Shown: one piece after another, positions 57,531 through 64,000 of the stretch
Numbering within the stretch: position 1 is the stretch's first letter
Layout: each line of letters begins with the position of its first letter
Made by a program: the position numbers and the translations under genes
Assembly (NCBI GenBank): GCA_016124525.1
Contig: WGNO01000018.1
Span: 62,001 to 126,000, forward strand
DNA from: Nostoc sp. RI_552
Lineage (GTDB): Bacteria; Cyanobacteriota; Cyanobacteriia; Cyanobacteriales; Nostocaceae
Direction: 5' to 3'
Length of the DNA stretch: 64,000 nt
The notes under the pieces: generated by a model
The model's input: the letters and a program-made list of their open reading frames with translations, nothing else
Told to the model about the DNA's origin: nothing
The model's database searches: none

Positions 57531-57608
57531 TTATAAGAAAATCCAGGGTGCCAAAACCACCTAGATAAAGTATCGGGGCGTGGCGAAGATACCTTATTGT
57601 ACTTTAGG
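57531..57608 (-). repeat. 78-nt repeat, right copy
   Basis: Inverted partner of 53637-53714, with the same internal palindrome around ttcgccacgcccc (read on the minus strand). It starts 54 nt past the stop of the 7TM-HD gene and is followed by a TnpA relic. Confidence 0.85.
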
Positions 57609-57651
57609 CAGTGGATATAGGCGAGGGTAAAGCTTCTTTAGGAGCAGTCCA

Positions 57652-57775
57652 TCAGGTGGTGTCGTGATGTCTTTGTTCTTCAATATATTTTTTAACAATC
57701 TCACTGCTAACATTGCCAGCAGTAGAGGCAAAATAAAAGCTTGTCCATAGACCAGGTAGTTTTAGCAAATGGGGG
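57652..57775 (-). pseudogene. TnpA C-terminal remnant (IS200-type)
   Basis: Minus-strand codons ending at TGA (57652-57654) read LKLPGLWTSFYFASTAGNVSSE, then IVKKYIEEQRHHDTT. This is the end of a Y1 transposase with the helix that carries its catalytic tyrosine. The N-terminal two thirds and any start are gone. Confidence 0.75.
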
Positions 57776-57832
57776 ACTTTTGTCTAAGTAGACTAGAGGT
57801 TCTCTACCTTAAATGAGTAAAGCCCTTAGTTT

Positions 57833-58489
57833 CTATACCCTACTCTTTTCCACACCACCCAAAATCAAATTAATTGCTTCTTGAGTGTACTGCTCAATCA
57901 TTTCTGGAGTCAGTAATTGCAAGTCTGGTTTAATGTGCTTGAGGTTTTCATAAGCGTGGAAATAAAAATTACAAATTCCCGCAATTTGGACAGTGACGAG
58001 AAATGGATCGATCTGGCGAAAACAACCCTCCATCATTCCCCGTTGTAAAATTTTAATAACGTACCCGAAATTTTCTTGCCAATTTCCCAACTTAAAATAT
58101 TCCCCTTGATTTTGGTTCGCCTCTTGAAACCACAGCATCCCCCGTTGTCGGTGAACCGCTTCGTAGTCAATTACCTCCTTAATAAGGAGCTTCAAAGCTG
58201 TATCGGCTGGAAACTGATCCAGATTTAGCTGTTGAACACTTTCAGATATTTCCCCCAGGGGACGTTGCAGAACTGCTTTGTATAACCCTTCCTTGTTCTG
58301 GAAGTAGTAGTAAATCATTGCTGTAGTCACTCCCGCACCTTTAGCGATGGCCTCTGTCCTGGCCCCATTAAGCCCATTTTTGGCGAACTCTGCTTCTGCT
58401 GCATCGAGAATCTGCTTTTTTGTCGCCTGTGCATCCCGCACCTGACGGGGTTTTTTAGACGAAGGTTTTGATTGCGTTAAACGACCCAC
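57833..58489 (-). CDS. TetR/AcrR-family transcriptional regulator
   Basis: 218 aa from GTG 58489. The N-terminal HTH is KKQILDAAEAEFAKNGLNGARTEAIAKGAGVTTAMIYYYFQNKEGLY (in parts), the standard TetR DNA-binding domain. The first 20 residues are basic and Ser/Lys-rich. The ligand domain is helical and of unknown specificity. It is followed by the TnpA relic and preceded by the DUF445 gene on the same strand with 121 nt between; the likely target cannot be read. Confidence 0.88.
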   Translation of the reverse strand: MGRLTQSKPSSKKPRQVRDAQATKKQILDAAEAEFAKNGLNGARTEAIAKGAGVTTAMIYYYFQNKEGLYKAVLQRPLGEISESVQQLNLDQFPADTALKLLIKEVIDYEAVHRQRGMLWFQEANQNQGEYFKLGNWQENFGYVIKILQRGMMEGCFRQIDPFLVTVQIAGICNFYFHAYENLKHIKPDLQLLTPEMIEQYTQEAINLILGGVEKSRV

Positions 58490-58610
58490 GGCTCACCATT
58501 ATGCTAATGACTGATATCTTAACTAAAAATTTCGTTAGTAGTTGACATAGATGATGTAATTTACTAGTTTAATTAGTAACTAAAAAATTTAGTGAACAGG
58601 CAAAATCAGC

Positions 58611-59840
58611 TTACGTCAATATTAAAAATCCCACCTGCAATAATCCAATTATAAAACCCAACACACCACCTAAAGTTACAATTGCCTGCAATTCATTTTT
58701 CACAATTCCCTCAATTGCAGCTTCTAAATCAGCAGGTGAAGTTGATTTCACACGGTCAATAATCACTTGATCTATTGATAAGATTGGAATTACCTGGGCT
58801 ACAATTTGCTCTAAATCTTTTTCTAAATATCTTTCTAAAATTGTAGCTAACTCTTGACTAACAACTTCTAAAGAAGAACTCACAGCAGGTGAAGTACTAA
58901 GACGATTAAGTAGTAATGTGGCGAGATTTTCCCATTTAACAGAATCAGTCAATCCTTGGAGTAAGTCACTACCACTCATCTGGATATAATGCCGCACACT
59001 TTCACGGGTAGTCTTTCGCAGCTGGCGCACTGTTCCAATAGGCAAGTTTTGTAATGATAAATCAAGCAAAACTTTTTTCAAGCGATCGCGCATTTGCAAA
59101 ACTTCAACCAGTTCATTTAAACGGGCATTGGTAGCATCTTTCTCATCTAAGCAAAAAGTTCTCAGCCTTGTCAGAGTATTACGTAAACCAAATAAATTTG
59201 CTACTACCCAATAAGTACCACTAGTCTTTTCACGAAAGTTTTCATCAATAGTTTGAATAGTGCGATCAGTCAGAAAATCAATAATTACCTGGCGTAATAC
59301 ATCTGGGGGTAAAACCACCTCTAATAACCAATCAGCTAGCCTTGTTGCTTGTTCTTCACTCAGTTGTAATTCCAGCAATACCTGGTCAAAAATCTGATTT
59401 ATTTGCGCCTCTAAAAAATCTTCTCGCCTTGCCAAAACTTTAAGTAAACGAGGCAATGATTCCCCTAACAAATCACGCAAAATTCCCGCCACAATCTTGG
59501 CGCTTTTCTCATTTTTATCAACTTTGATTTGTTCAAGTGCTAATTGCAACAACCATAAAATTGCTGACTGTACGCGTTCTGTTTGTAACAATCGCCGCGC
59601 TAGATTTTGCAATTCTTCTGGAGTCAGCAACGACCCCATAATCGTATTGGAAATGTTCTTAGCTAAACGTTCCTGGTTGCGAGGAATCAACCCAGGAGTA
59701 AATGGTACTTTTCGCCCAGTTATATAAATTGCTTGGTAAGGGCGAAACAGCATTTTGATGGCTATGTCGTTGGTGAAATAGCCAATAATTCCACCCAGTA
59801 CTGGGGGTAATAAATAAAACCAGATTTGAGACCAATCCAA
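58611..59840 (-). CDS. DUF445 family membrane protein
   Basis: 409 aa. An N-terminal membrane helix with [24 protein letters not shown] and [19 protein letters not shown], a long helical middle, and a C-terminal hydrophobic helix with [17 protein letters not shown]. This is the YheB/DUF445 pattern. The conserved GYxTNxxAIxMLFRP near residue 20 is complete. The function is not known; members are membrane-associated with a large cytoplasmic part. It lies upstream of the TetR gene and downstream of menG, all on the minus strand. Confidence 0.88.
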   Translation of the reverse strand: MDWSQIWFYLLPPVLGGIIGYFTNDIAIKMLFRPYQAIYITGRKVPFTPGLIPRNQERLAKNISNTIMGSLLTPEELQNLARRLLQTERVQSAILWLLQLALEQIKVDKNEKSAKIVAGILRDLLGESLPRLLKVLARREDFLEAQINQIFDQVLLELQLSEEQATRLADWLLEVVLPPDVLRQVIIDFLTDRTIQTIDENFREKTSGTYWVVANLFGLRNTLTRLRTFCLDEKDATNARLNELVEVLQMRDRLKKVLLDLSLQNLPIGTVRQLRKTTRESVRHYIQMSGSDLLQGLTDSVKWENLATLLLNRLSTSPAVSSSLEVVSQELATILERYLEKDLEQIVAQVIPILSIDQVIIDRVKSTSPADLEAAIEGIVKNELQAIVTLGGVLGFIIGLLQVGFLILT

Positions 59841-59919
59841 AGTAATAAATAAGAAAATGAGAATTTTTGAGGCATCAGTTACGAGTTAGAAGTTTTGCAT
59901 TAAACCTCTAACTCGTAAC

Positions 59920-60609
59920 TCATTTATTTACTACGAGCACTCCCATCATATCGTTCGCGATGGGGTAGTGTGTAACCGATGTAAAACCAACTTCACGAGC
60001 TAACCCCACTTGCTCTTGCCCAGTAGGGAAACGATCCAAGCTGGGATTAATATAAGCATATTCTTCTTTGAAACCCATCTGTTGGGCAAGTGGTACAACT
60101 ATATTATTTAAATACCATTGTTGAAAAGCGCGAATCTGCTGATTTTTGGGTCGATGAAAATCTAAAATTGCTGCTTTACCCCCAGGCTTGAGAACACGGT
60201 GTAATTCTTCAAGGCTGCGGGGAATATCTTTAACATTTCTTAAACCATAGCCCATTGTCCCAGCATCGAAGTAATTAGCATTAAAGGGCAAATTGAGTGC
60301 ATCGCCTTGTATCCAAGCGATAGCAGGTTCAGGGTACTGTCCTTGAGCGCGTACTTGAGCGACTGCTAGTAACTTGGGGGAGAAATCCACACCGTACACC
60401 TGTCCCATGGTTCCCACGTATCTTGCCAAACGAAAGGCTAAATCACCACTTCCACAGCATAAATCCAAGCAAGTATCTCCCGGTTTAGCTCCACTCCATT
60501 TGACTGTCATTTCCTTCCATATACGATGTTGTCCCAGACTCAACCAATTGTTCAACTCATCGTACACTGGAGCAATACGGTCAAAAATATCGCAAATTTC
60601 TTGATTCAT
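59920..60609 (-). CDS. menG: Demethylmenaquinone/2-phytyl-1,4-naphthoquinone methyltransferase
   Basis: SAM-dependent C-methyltransferase of the UbiE/MenG family; in cyanobacteria it makes the final methylation of phylloquinone, the photosystem I cofactor. The 229-aa protein has YDELNNWLSLGQHRIWK at the N-terminus, the SAM-binding LDLCCGSGDLAFRLA near 48, and GYGLRNVKDIPRSLEE near 120. The start ATG is at 60609. It is divergent from raf1. The family also serves ubiquinone in other bacteria, which cyanobacteria lack. Confidence 0.92.
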   Translation of the reverse strand: MNQEICDIFDRIAPVYDELNNWLSLGQHRIWKEMTVKWSGAKPGDTCLDLCCGSGDLAFRLARYVGTMGQVYGVDFSPKLLAVAQVRAQGQYPEPAIAWIQGDALNLPFNANYFDAGTMGYGLRNVKDIPRSLEELHRVLKPGGKAAILDFHRPKNQQIRAFQQWYLNNIVVPLAQQMGFKEEYAYINPSLDRFPTGQEQVGLAREVGFTSVTHYPIANDMMGVLVVNK

Positions 60610-60834
60610 TGCCTGTTTTTTACTGAATTTTCAATCGTTTGTTATTTTTTTTTATACTGAGTTGGTTTTCCTTGGCTGGAAAATACCCCGCCCCTTAATC
60701 TTTCCCCTCCTCAGCAAGAAATGGGAATTTTTCAGATATCCTGGTTGAGAAATAGTCAACTCCTAAAGATTACAATAGGAATTCCTAAAGAGAAATTAAT
60801 CACCCTCTCAAGTAGAAGCTCCCACACCAGAATT

Positions 60835-61923
60835 ATGACTAACCTACCTTCCAATGCTCAAAATCCTAACAATGCTCTGAACGATGATGTAGTAAAAGAT
60901 TTACTACGAAAATTGAGGCAAAAACAAGGTAACTGGGTAGAGTGGGGAGTAGCGATCGCCTCGTTGCAAAAAGCAGGTTACAATCCCCAGCAAATTTTTG
61001 AGGAAACTGGATTTGAGCCGATACAACAAAATCAGGTAATTGTTGGCTCCCAAGTTTATAATTCTTTAGAAAAAGGTGGTGCTTCTGAGGAAATACGATC
61101 GCATTACGCTACACGGGGTAGTGATGTTTTATATGAACTGCGTCTGCTTACCCACGAAGAACGTGCTGCTGCGGCTGAACTTACCTTTATCCACAAACTT
61201 GATCTTGAAGAAACGCGGGAACTAGCAAAAGCAATTAAGGATTTTTCCCGCTTGCGGAACTTACCAACAGGTTTTTCTGCCCATCCTGGTGATGCTGTTG
61301 CCTATCAAGCTTGGAAGTTAGCACGGCAATATACAGATTTGCAAGAGCGATCGCGTCTAATTGCCAAGGGTCTAAAATTTGCCCACACCCCCACAGCTAG
61401 AAACAAAATTGAACAGTTATTAGTTGATTTTACTGTAGTTTCCCAGCGACCCGCCCCCATTTTACCTTTTTATCGCTTTGAGTCGGAAGACGAATTACCC
61501 CGCATTGTGCCGGTAGTGGGAGAATTACCATTAACACCACAAGATTTAAAAAGTGTCCCTCTGGTAGAAAACCTGGAACCATTTGGTTTGGTTCAATTTG
61601 CTGGGGAACAGGCTTGGGTACCATTACCGGGTTGGCAAGTATTATTAAGTTCAGAAGATCCTGTGGTGATTTTATGTAATAGCGATCGCCTCCCTAACCA
61701 GGACAACAATTTACCAAAACCCGTGCTGGTGGTTGTAGACCGCGCCGCGCGCCAATGGGATGACTCCAGCTATTTTGTGGTTGAACACAATGGTGAATTA
61801 GATTTTCAGTGGTTTGACAGCGATCCACAAATTCCTCTGCTGGGGCGAATCATTGTCATTGTCCGTCCTAAGAAAATTTTTGATGATGTGATCAGCAAAG
61901 ATTCCTGGCAAATTGACGAGTAA
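60835..61923 (+). CDS. raf1: RuBisCO accumulation factor 1 (Raf1)
   Basis: Chaperone that assembles RbcL dimers into the L8 core. 362 aa from ATG 60835; upstream codons to 60721 are open but of poor character. The N-terminal helical domain has RKLRQKQGNWVEWGVAIASLQKAGYNPQQIFEETGFEP (in parts), the middle has SAHPGDAVAYQAWKLARQYTD, and the C-terminal beta domain has ILPFYRFESEDELPRIVPVVGELP. All match the Raf1 pattern. No rbc gene is in the window. Confidence 0.92.
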   Translation: MTNLPSNAQNPNNALNDDVVKDLLRKLRQKQGNWVEWGVAIASLQKAGYNPQQIFEETGFEPIQQNQVIVGSQVYNSLEKGGASEEIRSHYATRGSDVLYELRLLTHEERAAAAELTFIHKLDLEETRELAKAIKDFSRLRNLPTGFSAHPGDAVAYQAWKLARQYTDLQERSRLIAKGLKFAHTPTARNKIEQLLVDFTVVSQRPAPILPFYRFESEDELPRIVPVVGELPLTPQDLKSVPLVENLEPFGLVQFAGEQAWVPLPGWQVLLSSEDPVVILCNSDRLPNQDNNLPKPVLVVVDRAARQWDDSSYFVVEHNGELDFQWFDSDPQIPLLGRIIVIVRPKKIFDDVISKDSWQIDE

Positions 61924-62637
61924 TGTTAAATGACAAATCTAACACTGTTCTTAGGGGTTGATTTGGTAGGCTCTTGGGTGAATTTCACTGATACAGATTC
62001 TGATACTTCAGAAATTAATGTATCACATGTATCATTATTTTCATGATCTGCCTTAGTGGGTTTTTGCAGAAAAGCGATTGCATAGTCTTGTCATAGGTTG
62101 ATCGCTTTTCTTAGAGGATGTTTGTCAAGTCATGATTAGTGTATCGAATATTATTTGACCCCTCCCTAACCCTCCCCTTGTAAGGGGAGGGAACTGGATT
62201 TGATTGTTTTTTGTGTGTTCCCTGTTCCCTGTTCCCTGTTCGCTAAGATAAAAATTACCTGTTGAAAACTTATCAAACATCCTCTTACATACTTTTAGTA
62301 AAGTCTGGAAACGACAATTATTACCAAATTTGTCAAAAGTCATGTCCTAACCAATACTTAGCCGATACTAAATATGAAAGTTTATTAATTTTTTATACCC
62401 AGACTAAAGTAATTATGGGTTAACTGGTAGGATGTGTCTGATTGTAATTTCTGATAGTTTTCTGTACGCAAGGCCATTGATCGTTTGTTTAATCTGTCTG
62501 ATATGGGTGTGGCAAAAAACTCCCAGCATTTTGCAACATGATCTGATTTTACTTCGTATATAGATTGAGTCTGTATCAAAGCTGTGCTGGTGGTGGGGCT
62601 ACCACTTGAGTTGGTCTAGTACAAGTTTGATGGGAGT
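61924..62637. other. Gap with hairpins and short repeats
   Basis: 714 nt with no gene. Hairpins: agaaaagcgat / atcgcttttct (62068-62111, 22-nt loop), and cctcccctt / aaggggagg (62171-62190, perfect). After it gttccct is repeated about four times near 62210-62240. These are interspersed repeats common in cyanobacteria. The region before 62638 may be the decayed 5' part of the surface-protein gene, but frames are broken. Confidence 0.6.
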
Positions 62638-63492
62638 TTGATTGACGGCGGCGGTAGAATCATTCATCCGGGTGTAGAAATTATATTTGAAACTGATGCT
62701 GGGGGAACTGGAGAGACAGATGTTAAAACAGGTGACATTCTCGCACCTGGTAATTACACCCTGACCCTGGAGAGCCGTAGTGATGGTTTCGTCAGCACGA
62801 ACGGACGCTTACTTGATGGTAATGAAGATGGTTTCCCTGGTGGTAACTTTGTGCGCCAATTTACCGTAGAGAGCCAGACATCACCAGTCCTCACCTTACC
62901 TGACTTTAGCCGCGCCCCTGGTCAAGAAGTAAACATACTTGGGGGTGGTCAATTCAATCCTTTACCCATCCGCATCACCAATGCCGGTGGTGTAGACAAC
63001 ATTAGCTTTACCTTGCAGTATGACCCAGACCTGCTGGCTGTTACAGGAGCAAATGTAGCCGTATCGGGTTGGAATTTAAATTCTGACTTCAATACACCAG
63101 GACAAGCTCAGTTTACCCTCAGCGGACCTGCCCTCAATGCTGATACCGACTTAATCACCTTGGATGCTCAAGTTCAACAGACAGCAATCTACGGTGCTAA
63201 AGGTGTACTGCAAATACTTCCCGGTGCGGGCTTAGTAGGAGACAGTGCGGTACAGCTGGTAGCATTAGTGGGAGATACGACCAAAACAGAAGGCTATCTT
63301 TCTACAGATGCGGCCTTAATTTCTCGGGTAAATGTGGGACTTGATTCAGGATTTAGAGCTTTCCCTGTGACTGATCCCCTGATTATAGGAGACGCTACCA
63401 ACAACGGAATTATAGATGCGGCCGATGCAACCTCTGTGGGCCGAGCATCCGTGGGTCTACTTAGCCCATTCCTCCCAGCATTGGTGGTTTAA
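62638..63492 (+). pseudogene. Truncated cohesin/dockerin-like surface protein gene
   Basis: 284 codons starting in the middle of a domain. The N-terminal part (DVKTGDILAPGNYTLTLESR, then GNEDGFPGGNFVRQFTV) is an Ig-like SbsA-type domain lacking its first half. It is followed by a cohesin-like domain (NISFTLQYDPDLLAVTGANV, LSGPALNADTDLITLDAQV) and a dockerin-like calcium loop (GDATNNGIIDAADATSVGR). No signal peptide is present and the first codon is a non-ATG in a frame with upstream stops, so it looks 5' truncated. The dockerin repeat is also cut short (LLSPFLPALVV then stop). Confidence 0.55.
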
Positions 63493-64000
63493 TCATACCA
63501 CGAGTATTCAAAGATGCAGATGGGGCGGTGATCGCCGCCCCTGTAACTTGTCTAATTTTATTACAGCGGTAAAGTTGATAGGGAACACCTATGCGATAGT
63601 GCTGTGCAATGTCTATAGTACAAACACTATCCCCGGAGAGTCCCACATCCTGGGGATAATCCCGTTTTCTCATTCCTGGACTAACAATCCATAAATTCAT
63701 CTGATCTGTTACTGGTGTTGGTATTTGATCAAGCCTATTCCAAAAAGCAGATGAATAAAGAGATTTGTCTAAAAAAGCCAAACTATCAAAGTTATTCAAA
63801 CTAACTAGAACACCAATGTTTGTATTACCTCTAACTTTTGCCAATGCCAAAGCAAAACTCAATCCCAATGCCACATCCTGATAATTGTCGTACCCTACCA
63901 CAAGCATTAACGGAACAGAGGGTTCTAAATTCATTTTTTGGGCAACTTGCTCAGGTTGGAAAGGCTTTTGCAAGACTAAATTAGAAACTACAAAAATACA
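63461..64000 (-). CDS. Incomplete gene of unknown function at the right edge
   Basis: Minus-strand frame open from the window edge to a stop at 63461, about 180 residues. It contains LMLVVGYDNYQDVALGLSFALALAKV and NTNIGVLVSLNNFD, and later WIVSPGMRKRD. The final 30 codons cover a GC-rich palindrome (63522-63541), so the true end may once have been earlier. It overlaps the cohesin-like ORF by 32 nt tail to tail. No family recognised; the N-terminus lies outside. Confidence 0.55.
   Translation of the reverse strand, partial: CIFVVSNLVLQKPFQPEQVAQKMNLEPSVPLMLVVGYDNYQDVALGLSFALALAKVRGNTNIGVLVSLNNFDSLAFLDKSLYSSAFWNRLDQIPTPVTDQMNLWIVSPGMRKRDYPQDVGLSGDSVCTIDIAQHYRIGVPYQLYRCNKIRQVTGAAITAPSASLNTRGMIKPPMLGGMG
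63522..63541. repeat. GC-rich palindrome
   Basis: ggggcggtga / tcgccgcccc, a 10-bp inverted pair with one G-T mismatch and no loop, within the last codons of the minus-strand unknown gene. Its type is a dispersed cyanobacterial palindrome and it might act as a transcript end for both sides. Confidence 0.55.

Overview
The window is chromosomal DNA from a filamentous, probably heterocyst-forming cyanobacterium (Nostocales). The evidence is abundant GCGATCGC (HIP1) octamers, photosystem I genes (psaD and a psaX-like gene), ndhB, a cyanobacterial Raf1, DUF2605/DUF2973 proteins, CBS-CP12 proteins, short tandem C-rich repeats, and many IS200/IS605 relics. No tRNA, rRNA or CRISPR array was seen.

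Layout. 1-9.8 kb: mutL (cut by the left edge), a rhodanese-like protein without its cysteine, adenosine deaminase, a Uma2 remnant, purA, rplY, a two-domain kinase, membrane proteins, a candidate 6S-like RNA, a small ORF and ftrV. 10-13.8 kb: a PP2C phosphatase with a kinase-like N-terminus, NfeD and a stomatin-like protein. 13.8-17.1 kb: an AT-rich accessory patch with a DUF262/DUF1524 nuclease between two IS-end relics. 17.1-18.7 kb: a Zur-like regulator, purS and purQ. 18.9-25.6 kb: two very large, AT-rich, same-strand ORFs of unknown family. The second carries a helicase-type ATPase; this is the strongest candidate for an undescribed system. 25.7-33.2 kb: trpE, psaD, a DICT/GAF histidine kinase and a glycogen-debranching-type glucosidase. 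33.5-43.9 kb: DUF2973, DUF2605, thrS, larE, a hybrid histidine kinase, a branched-chain amino acid permease, psaX, lipA and a four-CBS protein. 44.2-47.4 kb: a redox/energy-sensing cluster with an adenylate kinase, thioredoxin, a zinc-ribbon protein and two tandem CBS proteins that share out a CP12 domain. 47.6-53.2 kb: ndhB, topA, a 45-aa ORF and aroQ. 53.2-57.8 kb: an ADP-ribosylglycohydrolase-like pseudoenzyme and a 7TM-HD phosphodiesterase, bracketed by an inverted 78-nt repeat and by TnpB and TnpA relics. 57.8-64 kb: a TetR regulator, DUF445, menG, raf1, a truncated cohesin/dockerin-like surface protein gene and an incomplete unknown gene.

Most genes are ordinary single-copy metabolism: purine synthesis and salvage (purA, purS, purQ, add), aromatic amino acids (trpE, aroQ), photosynthesis and electron flow (psaD, psaX, ndhB, ftrV, menG, raf1). 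The accessory content sits in a few insertions between them. Nearly every long intergenic gap contains a decayed transposon piece. All identifications come from reading the sequence by eye; no database search was run.
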